A stretch of DNA of 64,000 nt from Duganella sp. OV510 (GTDB taxonomy: Bacteria > Pseudomonadota > Gammaproteobacteria > Burkholderiales > Burkholderiaceae_D). This document shows, in pieces, positions 32,665-41,503 of the stretch; the stretch's first letter is position 1; every line of letters starts with the position of its first letter. The stretch covers positions 122,060 to 186,059 of the forward strand of contig NZ_FNEQ01000012.1 of NCBI RefSeq assembly GCF_900100205.1, given 5' to 3'. Under the pieces are notes generated by a model that was not told where the DNA came from, searched no databases, and saw only the letters and a program-made list of their open reading frames with translations. The position numbers were made by a program, and so were the translations under genes.

Positions 32665-34080
32665 ATGAAAATTTATCCCGTCATCCTGTCCGGCGGCGCT
32701 GGCACCCGTTTATGGCCACTGTCGCGCGCGGCGCTGCCCAAGCAGCTGCTGCCGCTGGTTTCGGACCGTACCATGCTGCAGGAAACCGCGCTGCGATTGC
32801 GTGACCATGCCGAGCTGCAAGCGCCACTGATCATTTGCGGTAACGAACACCGCTTTATGGTGGCCGAACAACTACGGGAAATCCAGCTGACGCCGCAGTG
32901 CATCATGCTGGAACCGGTGGCGCGCAATACCGCGCCGGCGGTGGCCGCTGCCGCGCTCTACCTGCAGGCCATCGATCCGGAGGCCTTGATGCTGGTGCTG
33001 CCGGCCGATCACGTGATCGGCGACGTCCCTGCTTTCCATGCTGCCATCGACCAGGCCGCCGAAGCGGCGCGCAATGGCGCGCTGACCACGTTTGGCATCG
33101 TGCCGACCGCGCCGGAAACCGGCTATGGCTATATCCATGCCGGCGCCGCGCTGGCGCAGCCGGGGGCCTTTGCGGTCGACCGCTTTGTCGAGAAGCCGGA
33201 CCGCGACACCGCCGCCGGCTTCCTCGCCGCAGGTAATTATTACTGGAATAGCGGCATGTTCCTGTTCCGTGCCGCCGCTTACCTGGAAGAGTTGCAGGCG
33301 TTCCAGCCGGCCATGGCCAGCGCCTGTGCGACGGCGGTCAGCCAAAGCTACCGCGACCTGGATTTCTGCCGGCTGGACGAGGCGGCGTTCGCTGCCTGCC
33401 CAGCTGATTCGATCGATTATGCCGTCATGGAGCATACCCGCCATGCGGTGGTGGTGCCGGCGTCGATCGGCTGGAGCGATGTCGGCTCGTGGCTGGCACT
33501 GTGGGAAGTGCAGCAGGCCGATCAGCATGGCAACGTCAGCCGTGGCGACGTGTATCTGGACGATGTCAGCGGTTCGCTGGTGCGGGCGGAAAGCCGCATC
33601 GTGGCCGTGGTTGGCGTCAAGGACCTGGTGGTGGTGGAAACGGCGGACGCGGTGCTGGTGGCGCACAAGGACCAGGTGCAGCGTGTCAAGCAAGTTGTCG
33701 AGCATCTGAAAGCCGCACAGCGCACCGAGCATTTGCATCACACGCGGGTTTACCGCCCATGGGGCTGCTACGAAGGCATCGACCTGGGCGAGCGCTTCCA
33801 GGTCAAGCGCATCACGGTGAATCCGGGCGGTAAGCTATCATTACAGATGCATCATCACCGCGCCGAGCACTGGATCGTGGTCAGCGGCACCGCGCGCGTG
33901 ACTTGCGGCGACAAGGTGACGTTGCTGACCGAGAACGAGTCGACTTATATTCCGATCGGCATGAACCACCGGCTGGAAAATCCCGGCAAGCTGCCGTTGC
34001 ACCTGATTGAAGTTCAGTCCGGCAGCTATCTTGGCGAGGATGACATCGTCCGCTTTGAGGATGTCTACCAACGTTCGTGA
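32665..34080 (+). CDS. manC: Mannose-1-phosphate guanylyltransferase/mannose-6-phosphate isomerase
   Basis: A 471-residue bifunctional protein of the usual type II phosphomannose isomerase size. The N-terminal ILSGGAGTRLWPLSRAALPKQLLPL is the GDP-mannose pyrophosphorylase signature, with FVEKPD near residue 175. The C-terminal cupin isomerase shows VYRPWGCYEGIDLGERFQVKRI and GGKLSLQMHHHRAEHWIVVSGTARV with metal-binding His residues. It provides GDP-mannose, so the polymer or a related glycan probably contains mannose, fucose or a derivative. It has its own promoter candidate and a strong terminator, and closes the EPS locus. Confidence 0.93.
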   Translation: MKIYPVILSGGAGTRLWPLSRAALPKQLLPLVSDRTMLQETALRLRDHAELQAPLIICGNEHRFMVAEQLREIQLTPQCIMLEPVARNTAPAVAAAALYLQAIDPEALMLVLPADHVIGDVPAFHAAIDQAAEAARNGALTTFGIVPTAPETGYGYIHAGAALAQPGAFAVDRFVEKPDRDTAAGFLAAGNYYWNSGMFLFRAAAYLEELQAFQPAMASACATAVSQSYRDLDFCRLDEAAFAACPADSIDYAVMEHTRHAVVVPASIGWSDVGSWLALWEVQQADQHGNVSRGDVYLDDVSGSLVRAESRIVAVVGVKDLVVVETADAVLVAHKDQVQRVKQVVEHLKAAQRTEHLHHTRVYRPWGCYEGIDLGERFQVKRITVNPGGKLSLQMHHHRAEHWIVVSGTARVTCGDKVTLLTENESTYIPIGMNHRLENPGKLPLHLIEVQSGSYLGEDDIVRFEDVYQRS

Positions 34081-34105
34081 TGTTGCGACGCAACAGTTCT
34101 GTCGT

Positions 34106-34133
34106 AAAAGGCCTGATTTTCAGGCCTTTTTTT
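34106..34133 (+). terminator. Rho-independent terminator after manC
   Basis: AAAAGGCCTG (34106-34115) pairs with CAGGCCTTTT (34121-34130) around a five-base loop, and the T tract runs to 34133. It marks the end of the EPS locus. Confidence 0.85.
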
Positions 34134-34315
34134 CGTCCGAACGCGGCCCAGCGGCGCAATCTTGATGAAAGTTGCCTGTCGTTATCATTTTTTTAAATAA
34201 ATTTAAAATTTACAAGCTTTGTTGGCCAACTTCTAATATACTTGCCGCAGGTTGTTGTTTCTCCGATAAATCTGATGTCCTGATGACATTATCCAACCCT
34301 TTAAGTAGGCTTTGC

Positions 34316-34855
34316 ATGAAAAAAACCTCCCAAGCTATCATGGCGACGTTGTTGCTGGCGGGTGTTGCCTTTTCCGCCCATGCGAAAGACGCATCGCACT
34401 CGGTTAAGACCATTGACCTGAGCAAAAACGCGGCAAAATACACGGCCACCTTTACCTCCGCTGCGGCCAGCGCGACCTTCACCGACCAGTTCAATTTCCA
34501 CGTCAGCAACACCAGCCTGCTGGTTGCCGATGTGACCTCGACCGCGTTGTCGGCGACCACTGGCCTGGACCTGACCGGCTTCGCCGTCTACACCAGCAGC
34601 GGTACCCTGGTGTACTCGGGCACGAAGAAGTCCAGTGGTATCGTTGATAACTGGAAACTGAATGCCAGCAACCAGATCCTGACGGCAGGCGACTACTACC
34701 TGCAGGTCATCGGCAAGGTCAATTCGGCTGCCAGCCTGTCTGGCAATATCGCCCTGAAGGTCACGGCTGTTCCTGAGCCGGAAACTTATGCGATGATGCT
34801 GGCTGGCCTCGGCCTGGTTGGCGTGGTTGCGCGACGTCGCAAAAAAAGCGTGTAA
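34316..34855 (+). CDS. FxDxF-type PEP-CTERM protein 1
   Basis: A 179-residue secreted protein. The signal peptide ends around SAHAK (about residue 23). The motif FTDQFNF (about residues 56-62) matches the FxDxF family. The sorting tail is VPEPETYAMMLAGLGLVGVV followed by ARRRKKSV: a PEP motif, a hydrophobic helix and a basic end, as recognised by exosortases. It is a predicted XrtB substrate that would be released to, or anchored at, the cell surface. ATG 34316 follows AGTAGG; the longer frame to 34172 is spurious. Its molecular function is unknown. It is followed 29 bases later by a paralogue. Confidence 0.88.
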   Translation: MKKTSQAIMATLLLAGVAFSAHAKDASHSVKTIDLSKNAAKYTATFTSAAASATFTDQFNFHVSNTSLLVADVTSTALSATTGLDLTGFAVYTSSGTLVYSGTKKSSGIVDNWKLNASNQILTAGDYYLQVIGKVNSAASLSGNIALKVTAVPEPETYAMMLAGLGLVGVVARRRKKSV

Positions 34856-34884
34856 GCGCTGACTTTAAACTTGTGAGATAAAGC

Positions 34885-35415
34885 ATGAAAAAAATTACCT
34901 CCATCCTGATCGGCCTGGTACTGGCAGCCGCCAGCGCCTTTGCCAGCGCCGCTGATTTCGAGCGTACCGAGCACCTGTCCCTGGTTGACGGCTCGTCCGG
35001 CTTCGGCTCCGCCACCGAGTTTGCTGCTGGCAGCAAGGGAAAAACCTTCTCGGACTTGTTCTTCTTCGACATTCCAGCGCTGAGCAATGCCGGCTCGAAC
35101 ATCTCGGCAATCAGCCTGGATGACAGCACCGGTATCGACTTCACCCTGTTCAACCTGTACCAAGTCGGTTCGACCGTTGCCGCTGCCACCGGCGGCCTGG
35201 ATGCCGATAGCGGCCTGTGGATCCTGTCGGGCAGCAACCTGTCCAGCGGTAGCTACTACCTCAAAATCGAAGGCCAGGTCTCCAGCACGGACGTCACCAT
35301 CTACTCCGGCAACCTGCTGGTGTCGGCGGTGCCTGAAGCGGAAACCTATGCCATGCTGCTGGCTGGCCTGGGTCTGGTGGGCCTGGTTGCCCGTCGCCGC
35401 AAAAGCGTCGCCTGA
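34885..35415 (+). CDS. FxDxF-type PEP-CTERM protein 2
   Basis: A 176-residue protein with signal peptide (ends ASAAD, about residue 23), an FxDxF motif (FSDLFFFD, about residues 56-63) and a C-terminal sorting signal VPEAETYAMLLAGLGLVGLV-ARRRKSVA. The PEP motif is the variant PEA. It shares length and layout with the gene upstream and probably arose by duplication. A strong terminator follows, so the two form a two-gene unit. Function is unknown; exosortase processing is predicted from the tail. Confidence 0.87.
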   Translation: MKKITSILIGLVLAAASAFASAADFERTEHLSLVDGSSGFGSATEFAAGSKGKTFSDLFFFDIPALSNAGSNISAISLDDSTGIDFTLFNLYQVGSTVAAATGGLDADSGLWILSGSNLSSGSYYLKIEGQVSSTDVTIYSGNLLVSAVPEAETYAMLLAGLGLVGLVARRRKSVA

Positions 35416-35443
35416 TACTGCGCCGCTGATGGCGGCGCGCAGC

Positions 35444-35488
35444 AAAACCCCCGCTGGGAGCGATCCTGCCGGGGGTTTTCTTTTTTTA
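35444..35488 (+). terminator. Rho-independent terminator after the PEP-CTERM gene pair
   Basis: AAAACCCCC (35444-35452) pairs with GGGGGTTTT (35471-35479), with an 18-base loop that can pair further, followed by CTTTTTTT. Confidence 0.8.
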
Positions 35489-35537
35489 CCTGCTTGCCCC
35501 ATAATGCAAAAAAGACGGCGCCGCCGCCTGCCCAGCC

Positions 35538-36575
35538 ATGATCGGTATTGCCTTGCGTTCCTTATTATTGTTCTGCCTCACTGCATTGGCTTGCTGCGCC
35601 GCCCAGGCGCAAATGGCGTCTGCTACGGATAGCGGTGCACTGCGCGCCAGCCAGCTGGCGCTGGTGATCAACGATGATGATCCGCTCAGCGTGGAAATCG
35701 GCGAATATTACCGCAACGCGCGCGCCGTGCCGGAGCAAAACGTGGTGCATGTGCGCATCCCCAACCGGCCACGGCGGCTGAATGCCGAACAGTTTCGCCA
35801 GCTCAAGGAGCAGATCGACGCCAAGCTATCGCCGCAGATCCAGGCGGTGTTGATGGTGTGGACCGCGCCCTACGCGGTGGAGTGCAACGCCATCACTGCC
35901 GCCTACACGCTGGGACTGGATGCGGCGCTGTGTCAAAAGCCGTGCGCGCCGTCTAAGCCCAGTCCGTATTTCAACGCTACCGGCGGCCAGCCGTTCAAAG
36001 AACATGGTATGCGGCTGTCGATGCTGTTGCCAACCGAGTCGGTGGCGGCTGCCAAGGCGCTGATCGAGCGCGGCGTGGCCAGCGGCTTCAGTGTGCCGAC
36101 TGCCAACGCCTGGTATCTGACCACCAGCGAAACCGCACGAAATAGTCGCGCGCCGTTGTTTCCCCGTGCTGGTCAGCTGCCGGCGCGCAAGCTGACCATC
36201 AGGCATCTGCAAGCCGACAGCCTGGAAGGGCAGAGCGACATCATCATTTACCAGACCGGCATGGCACGCGTGGCCAAGCTGGACACGTTGCGTTTTTTGC
36301 CCGGCGCACTGGCCGATCATCTGACCTCGACCGGCGGCGACCTGCTCAGCGACAGCCAGATGAGCAGCCTGCGCTGGCTGGATGCCGGCGCTACCGCCAG
36401 CTATGGCACCGTTACCGAACCCTGCAATTACTGGCAAAAATTCCCGCAGCCGACCGTGTTGTTGCGGCAATATTTGCTTGGTAACACGGCGATCGAAGCG
36501 TATTGGAAGAGCGTCGCCTGGCCCGCCCAGGGCGTGTTTATTGGCGAGCCTTTGGCAGCCCCTTATCGCCGATGA
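35538..36575 (+). CDS. TIGR03790 family secreted protein of unknown function
   Basis: A 345-residue protein with signal peptide (ends CAAQAQ, about residue 23) and a conserved N-terminal block LALVINDDDPLSVEIGEYYRNARAVPEQNVVHVRIP (about 37-72), typical of the TIGR03790 family. Further family-like segments are SYGTVTEPCNYWQKFP near the C terminus and LMVWTAPYAVECN. The family has no proven activity; it is found in bacteria that often carry PEP-CTERM systems. Its position between PEP-CTERM genes is consistent. It has no sorting tail. A 282-base AT-rich gap follows. Confidence 0.72.
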   Translation: MIGIALRSLLLFCLTALACCAAQAQMASATDSGALRASQLALVINDDDPLSVEIGEYYRNARAVPEQNVVHVRIPNRPRRLNAEQFRQLKEQIDAKLSPQIQAVLMVWTAPYAVECNAITAAYTLGLDAALCQKPCAPSKPSPYFNATGGQPFKEHGMRLSMLLPTESVAAAKALIERGVASGFSVPTANAWYLTTSETARNSRAPLFPRAGQLPARKLTIRHLQADSLEGQSDIIIYQTGMARVAKLDTLRFLPGALADHLTSTGGDLLSDSQMSSLRWLDAGATASYGTVTEPCNYWQKFPQPTVLLRQYLLGNTAIEAYWKSVAWPAQGVFIGEPLAAPYRR

Positions 36576-36684
36576 ACCGTTGCGTTAGCCTTCCATTTTT
36601 CCCGTCTGTTTGTAGGATCAATCCTACATCGCGATGCTCATGCTGCATTGCGGTAACCGCGATACCTGATTTCTCCTATGGTGG

Positions 36685-36701
36685 CTGGCATTTTGGCAGC
36701 A
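36685..36701 (+). promoter_or_regulatory. Sigma-54-like -24/-12 element upstream of PEP-CTERM protein 3
   Basis: CTGGCATTTTGGCAGCA keeps the invariant GG and GC spaced by ten bases and matches 9 of the 13 fixed positions of the -24/-12 consensus. It is weak by itself. PEP-CTERM genes of XrtA systems are known to use sigma-54 with PrsR; whether that applies here is unknown. Confidence 0.3.
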
Positions 36702-36857
36702 AGTTTTGACCGAATTTCCTATTGGAATTTGTTTATTGGGCGAAATTTTTCAGTGACAAAACACCAACATATGTGTTTTTGCCATGCTAGCATCGTTCAG
36801 CGGTATTGAGTATCGCGGCCGCGAGGGCGGCTTCAACGATTTATCAATGGAGGAATT

Positions 36858-37406
36858 ATGGTTAAACTGAAATCTTTGATGGCAGCGGGTGCTCTGGCAA
36901 CCGCCGCTCTGGCTTCCGGCGTAGCAAGCGCTGCAGACGTCAGCCAGGGCGCACAAACCCTGTCTTTGTCGAATGGCACGGCATTCTTCGGCCACTCGTT
37001 CACTTCGGGCAGCATCGGTGACACGTTTGCCGATAAATACAGCTTCTCCGGCACCGGCGTGTTGAGCGCATTTGTCGGCGCATTCACCGCACCTAACTTG
37101 GCGGATGCGATCGAAATCACCAACTTCCAGGTATTCAACTCGGCGGGCTTCTCGCTGGACGGTACCCAGTGGTCGCAAGGTTCGCTGGATAACTGGACCG
37201 CGAGCAGCACCGGCGCGATTCAGAACGACAGCTACTATGTGCTGGTGACTGGCAAGCTGCTGTCGGCAGCTGCCACCTCTTACGCTGGCACCGTGTCGGT
37301 GAGCGCCGTTCCTGAGCCAGAAACCTTCGCCATGCTGGCGGCGGGCCTGGGCCTGATCGGCTTCGTGAGCCGTCGTCGCAACAAGGACGCCAAAAAGCTG
37401 TCCTGA
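36858..37406 (+). CDS. FxDxF-type PEP-CTERM protein 3
   Basis: A 182-residue protein with signal peptide (ends ASAAD, about residue 24). The FADKYSF segment (about residues 56-62) corresponds to FxDxF with Tyr replacing the second Phe. The sorting tail is VPEPETFAMLAAGLGLIGFV followed by SRRRNKDAKKLS. ATG follows GGAGGAATT, an excellent ribosome site, implying high expression. A predicted exosortase substrate; function unknown. It is monocistronic, with long gaps on both sides. Confidence 0.88.
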   Translation: MVKLKSLMAAGALATAALASGVASAADVSQGAQTLSLSNGTAFFGHSFTSGSIGDTFADKYSFSGTGVLSAFVGAFTAPNLADAIEITNFQVFNSAGFSLDGTQWSQGSLDNWTASSTGAIQNDSYYVLVTGKLLSAAATSYAGTVSVSAVPEPETFAMLAAGLGLIGFVSRRRNKDAKKLS

Positions 37407-37418
37407 TCCTGCAGTCTT

Positions 37419-37479
37419 GCGCTGCCGCCTTTTGCGGCAGCGCATCAGGGACAGTGGCGCCGACGGTGCCACTGTCCCT
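37419..37479 (+). terminator. Two tandem hairpins downstream of PEP-CTERM protein 3
   Basis: GCGCTGCCGC (37419-37428) pairs with GCGGCAGCGC (37434-37443). AGGGACAGTGGC (37447-37458) pairs with GCCACTGTCCCT (37468-37479). Both stems are perfect. Neither is followed by a long T run, so they may end transcription inefficiently or protect the 3' end of a highly expressed mRNA. Confidence 0.55.
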
Positions 37480-37701
37480 TCGCTACAACAGTCGCTGGTT
37501 CGCACGCCAACGTAACCCCGCCATGCGACGCAATCCCCGTTTAACGTCTCCCCGCTCTGCTTTTCACTCTGGCAGACGTCTGTGCTCGCACTCCCCAAAC
37601 TAGGTAGATGAGTCATTGAAATTGTTGCAGTGCAATTTCATTTTTTCATAATGTAAAAAGTTTTAAATTCGACATCTTCAATGGGAAAATAATAATTTAT
37701 T

Positions 37702-37731
37702 TTGATAAATTTATGCTACCATTTCTATAGG
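37702..37731 (+). promoter_or_regulatory. Candidate promoter of PEP-CTERM protein 4
   Basis: TTGATA (37702-37707) and TATAGG (37726-37731) are separated by 18 bases in an AT-rich stretch about 60 bases before the gene. Sequence match only. Confidence 0.35.
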
Positions 37732-37792
37732 TTGTTTCTCTTTCAACCCGATGGTGGTTAGGATCCATCAAATTTTTCCCCAAGGAACTTAT

Positions 37793-38299
37793 ATGAAAAT
37801 GAAAGCACTTGTTGCGGGTATCGTACTGGCAGCGGCTTCGCTGAGCGCATCGGCAGATGTCATCCACCGTTCGGAAGCTGTGTATGTCACGGCGCCAACC
37901 TACTCCTTTGCCGATGTGAAAATTGGTACGATCACCGTGGGCTCGCTGTCCGACGTCACCGGTCTGGTGTTTGCTGCCACCAACGTCTCGTTCAGCCAGC
38001 CGTTCGCTGGTACGTTTACGCTGGATACCGTGAGCTTCAGTGGCGCCTCGATCGGCACCCTGACCGGCGACCTGGATGCTGCCACCGGCGCGTTCAGCTA
38101 CAAGGGCGTCGCGGCTGGCGTGTATGACGTGATTGCTTCGGGTACGCTGGGCCACGATGGCCAGTTCACCAATGCCGCTTTCCTGGGCGCCAACTACAGC
38201 GTGACTGCCGTACCAGAACCGGAAACCTTCGGCATGCTGTTGGGCGGCTTGGGTCTGATTGGCGCGCTGGCTGCACGCCGCAAAAAGAACGCTGCCTAA
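37793..38299 (+). CDS. PEP-CTERM protein 4 (FxDxF-like)
   Basis: A 168-residue protein. A short signal peptide (MKMKALVAGIVLAAASLSASAD) is followed by a domain whose FADVKIG segment (about residues 39-45) loosely resembles the FxDxF family. The C-terminal sorting signal is VPEPETFGMLLGGLGLIGAL-AARRKKNAA. ATG 37793 is preceded by AAGGAA. Function unknown; predicted exosortase substrate. A terminator follows 20 bases after the stop. Confidence 0.86.
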   Translation: MKMKALVAGIVLAAASLSASADVIHRSEAVYVTAPTYSFADVKIGTITVGSLSDVTGLVFAATNVSFSQPFAGTFTLDTVSFSGASIGTLTGDLDAATGAFSYKGVAAGVYDVIASGTLGHDGQFTNAAFLGANYSVTAVPEPETFGMLLGGLGLIGALAARRKKNAA

Positions 38300-38319
38300 G
38301 TAGGGCATTGCGCTGCAGC

Positions 38320-38353
38320 AAAACCGTCTTGCGTGAGCAAGGCGGTTTTTTTT
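38320..38353 (+). terminator. Rho-independent terminator after PEP-CTERM protein 4
   Basis: AAAACCGTCTTGC (38320-38332) pairs with GCAAGGCGGTTTT around a GTGA loop, with one G-T pair, and the T tract extends to 38353. Confidence 0.85.
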
Positions 38354-38467
38354 CGCCTGCGGGATTGATCCGATTGGACTAATCACTTGTCATCAAGACG
38401 TCACCGCGACGCCGTAATATGCAAATTGCAACTTAAAGAGCAATTTGCCTATATTACAGGACAACTA

Positions 38468-41400
38468 ATGAAAACATCCCCGATCCTGGCTGCCGCGATA
38501 CCCGGCCGCCGCACCCTGCTGGCCATCGCCTTGTCGGCTGCCTTGTCGGCGCCCGCGCTGGCCGCATCCCCGGTGGTGATCTCCCAGGTCTACGGCGGTG
38601 GCGGCAATTCCGGCGCCACGCTGACCCATGACTTCGTCGAACTGTTCAACCGCAGCGATGCCGACGTTGACCTCAGCGGCTGGAGCGTGCAGTACACCAG
38701 CGCCGCCGGCACCGGCGCCTGGGGCGTCACGCCGCTGAGCGGCACCGTGCTGAAGCCGGGCCAGTATTTCCTGGTGCAGCAGGCCAAGGGCAATGGAGGC
38801 ACCGTGGCGCTGCCGACGCCGGATGCGACCGGCACCTCGGCCATGAGCGCCAACAACGGCAAAGTGGCGCTGGTGTCCGGCACCGGCGCGCTGTCCGGCG
38901 CCTCGCCGGCTGCCAGCAGCATTGTCGACCTGGTCGGCTTCGGCACCGCCACCTATTTCGAAGGCAGCGGCGCCGCGCCTGGCCTGCTGGCCACCACCGC
39001 CGCGCTGCGCGCTGCCGGCGGCTGCACCGACAGCGACAACAACGCCGCCGATTTCGTCGCCGGCGAACCGCTGCCGCGCAATAGCGCCAACCCGGTCAAC
39101 CAGTGCGGCGTGCCGCAACAGCCGCTGATCATCGCCACCTGTCCGGCCAATCTGTCTCTGGCTTTCGGCATCGACGGCAGCGCCGACCTCAGCGCCACCG
39201 ATGCCGATGGCATCGTCAACAGCGCCATCGTGAGTTCGGCCACTGTGCCGGGCATCAGCCTGGGCAATTTCCAGGCCGCTTCCAGCGCTGGCGGCATCGC
39301 TACCGCCAGCCTGAACATTGCTGCCAGCGTTCAGGCTGGCAGCTACGCGGTGGTGGTCAAGTTCGGCAATGACCAGTCGCAGGAAACCACCTGCGCGATC
39401 AACGTCAGCATCAGCGCGCCGGCGGCGGTCAGCCACACCATTCCGCAAATCCAGGGCGAGGGCGATACCAGCCCGTACGTCAACACGGTGCAGACCACCG
39501 AAGGCGTGGTCACCGCCAAGATCGCCACCGGCTTCTTCATCCAGGACCAGGACGGCGATGGCAATCCGCTGACCTCGGACGGCCTGTTCGTCTACACCAC
39601 CGCCGCCAACATCGGCGCCGTGCAGCTCAACGACAAGATCCGCATCACCGGCACGGTCAGCGAATACACGCCAGCCAGCGCCACCCGTTCCTATACCGAG
39701 CTGACCGCCGTCAGCGCGATCACCAAGCTGGGCACCGGCAGCATCACGCCGACCAATGTCGCGCTGCCGCACGCCAATCTGGGCCGCGTCGAAGGCATGC
39801 TGGTGCGTTTCGCCAGCCCGCTGACCGTGTCGCAGCTGGAGTACCTCGGTTCGCGCGGCGAAGTGACGCTGTCGTCGGGCCGCCTGGAGATCGCCTCCAA
39901 CCGCTATCGCCCACGCACCACCGAAGCCATCGCGCAAGCGGCTGCCAACCAGCTGAACCAGATCATCCTGGACGATGGCATCTTTGTCGCCCCGGCCACC
40001 ATTCCTTACCTGGGAGCAGACGGTTCGCTGCGCGCCGGCGACACCGTGCACGGCCTGACCGGCGTGGTCGACTTCGGCGCCAAGGGCGGTGGCGGCGCGG
40101 CCTTCAAGCTGCAGCCGACCGAAGCGCCGCAGTTCTCGCAAGACCATCCGCGTGAAGAACCACCAGCACTGGCTGCCGGCAACATCAAAGTGGCCAGCGC
40201 CAATGTGCTGAACTACTTCACCACCTTCACCAACGGCACCGATGTCACCGGCGCCACCGCCGGCTGCACGCTGGGCACCAGCGTGTCGAAGTCGAACTGC
40301 CGTGGCGCCGACAACCTGAATGAGTTCCAGCGCCAGAGCACCAAGATCGTTGGCGAACTGAAGGCGATCGACGCCGATGTCTACGGCCTGATGGAAATCC
40401 AGAACAGCGGCGAAACCACCGTCACCTATCTGGTGAACGCGCTCAATGAAGCCATCTCCCCAGGCACCGGCTTCCAAACCTATGCTGTGGTGCCAAAACC
40501 GGCCGCCACCGGCACCGACGCCATCCGCGTGGCGATGATCTACAAGCCGGCCAAGCTGACGCTGGTGGGCAATGCGCTGTCCGATGCCGATAGCATCAAC
40601 AACCGCCCACCGATGGCGCAAACCTTCAAGGCGGCCAACGGCGCCAGGTTCTCGCTGGTGGTCAACCACCTGAAGTCGAAGGGGAGCTGCCCGACCGACG
40701 GCAGCCTTGATGTCGATCAGAACGATAGCCAGAGCTGCTGGAACGCCACCCGCATCAAGCAGGCGCAGCGCCTGGTGAACAGCTTCGTGCCGCAGGTGGT
40801 GGCTGCCGCCGGCGATGCGCGCGTGCTCCTGATCGGCGACTTCAACGCCTACGGCCAGGAAGATCCGATTGCCGCCATCACCGCCACCGGCTACGTCAAC
40901 CAGCTGGAGCGTCACGTGCGCGGCGCCGGCAAGCTGCCGTACTCGTATGTGTTCAACGGCGAAGCCGGCTACCTGGACCACGCGCTGGCCAGCGCCGCGC
41001 TGAATCCGCAGGTGGCCGACGCGGCCGAATGGCATAACAACGCCGACGAGCCGACCGTGGTCGACTACAACACCGATGGCAAGCCGCAGGACAAATACAC
41101 CAGCGCGCCTTACCGCGCGTCGGACCACGATCCGGTGGTGATCAGCCTGAACTTGCAAGCCGCCAGCAGCGACATCAGCGCCAGCCTGCGCGCCGTCTCG
41201 GGCACGCTGGTGTACAGCCGCGCCACCGCCAAGTGGAGCGGCAGCGTGACGCTGACCAACACCAGCGGCGCCACGCTGAACGGTCCGTTCCAGCTGCAAT
41301 TCGACGGCCTGGTGGCAGGCGCCACGCTGGTCGGCGCGAACGGCACGCATGACGGTGCGCCTTATCTGACGCTCGGCCAGTCGACGCTGGCACCTCGCGC

Positions 41401-41488
41401 CAGCATCACCGTGCCGACCAGCTTCAGCAAAACCGGCAGCGGCAGCGTCACTTATTCGGCAGTCAAAATTTACAGCGGCAACTTCTAA
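38468..41488 (+). CDS. ExeM/NucH-like large extracellular endonuclease with lamin-tail domain
   Basis: A 1006-residue secreted protein with signal peptide (ends ALAAS, about residue 36). Residues about 37-160 are a lamin-tail domain (VVISQVYGGGGNSGATLTHDFVELFNRSD, LSGWSVQYTS). A middle OB-fold-like region follows (about 330-560). The catalytic endonuclease/exonuclease/phosphatase domain is at about 574-895: KVASANVLNYF, YGLMEIQNSG, VVNHLKSKG, LLIGDFNAYG and ASDHDPVVISL. This is the ExeM/NucH plan for extracellular DNA degradation. It ends in a beta-rich domain with no PEP-CTERM or GlyGly-CTERM tail. It sits 15 bases before a PEP-CTERM gene, suggesting co-expression. ATG 38468 is preferred over the longer frame from 38387. 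Confidence 0.9.
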   Translation: MKTSPILAAAIPGRRTLLAIALSAALSAPALAASPVVISQVYGGGGNSGATLTHDFVELFNRSDADVDLSGWSVQYTSAAGTGAWGVTPLSGTVLKPGQYFLVQQAKGNGGTVALPTPDATGTSAMSANNGKVALVSGTGALSGASPAASSIVDLVGFGTATYFEGSGAAPGLLATTAALRAAGGCTDSDNNAADFVAGEPLPRNSANPVNQCGVPQQPLIIATCPANLSLAFGIDGSADLSATDADGIVNSAIVSSATVPGISLGNFQAASSAGGIATASLNIAASVQAGSYAVVVKFGNDQSQETTCAINVSISAPAAVSHTIPQIQGEGDTSPYVNTVQTTEGVVTAKIATGFFIQDQDGDGNPLTSDGLFVYTTAANIGAVQLNDKIRITGTVSEYTPASATRSYTELTAVSAITKLGTGSITPTNVALPHANLGRVEGMLVRFASPLTVSQLEYLGSRGEVTLSSGRLEIASNRYRPRTTEAIAQAAANQLNQIILDDGIFVAPATIPYLGADGSLRAGDTVHGLTGVVDFGAKGGGGAAFKLQPTEAPQFSQDHPREEPPALAAGNIKVASANVLNYFTTFTNGTDVTGATAGCTLGTSVSKSNCRGADNLNEFQRQSTKIVGELKAIDADVYGLMEIQNSGETTVTYLVNALNEAISPGTGFQTYAVVPKPAATGTDAIRVAMIYKPAKLTLVGNALSDADSINNRPPMAQTFKAANGARFSLVVNHLKSKGSCPTDGSLDVDQNDSQSCWNATRIKQAQRLVNSFVPQVVAAAGDARVLLIGDFNAYGQEDPIAAITATGYVNQLERHVRGAGKLPYSYVFNGEAGYLDHALASAALNPQVADAAEWHNNADEPTVVDYNTDGKPQDKYTSAPYRASDHDPVVISLNLQAASSDISASLRAVSGTLVYSRATAKWSGSVTLTNTSGATLNGPFQLQFDGLVAGATLVGANGTHDGAPYLTLGQSTLAPRASITVPTSFSKTGSGSVTYSAVKIYSGNF

Positions 41489-41503
41489 GGAAAGCAACTC
41501 ATC

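Larger units (their letters stand above)
37407..37792 (+). other. 386-base intergenic region between PEP-CTERM genes 3 and 4
   Basis: It starts with two tandem hairpins (listed separately). The second half is strongly AT-rich and contains the promoter candidate at 37702-37731. I see no protein gene, RNA gene or mobile element in it. Confidence 0.6.
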
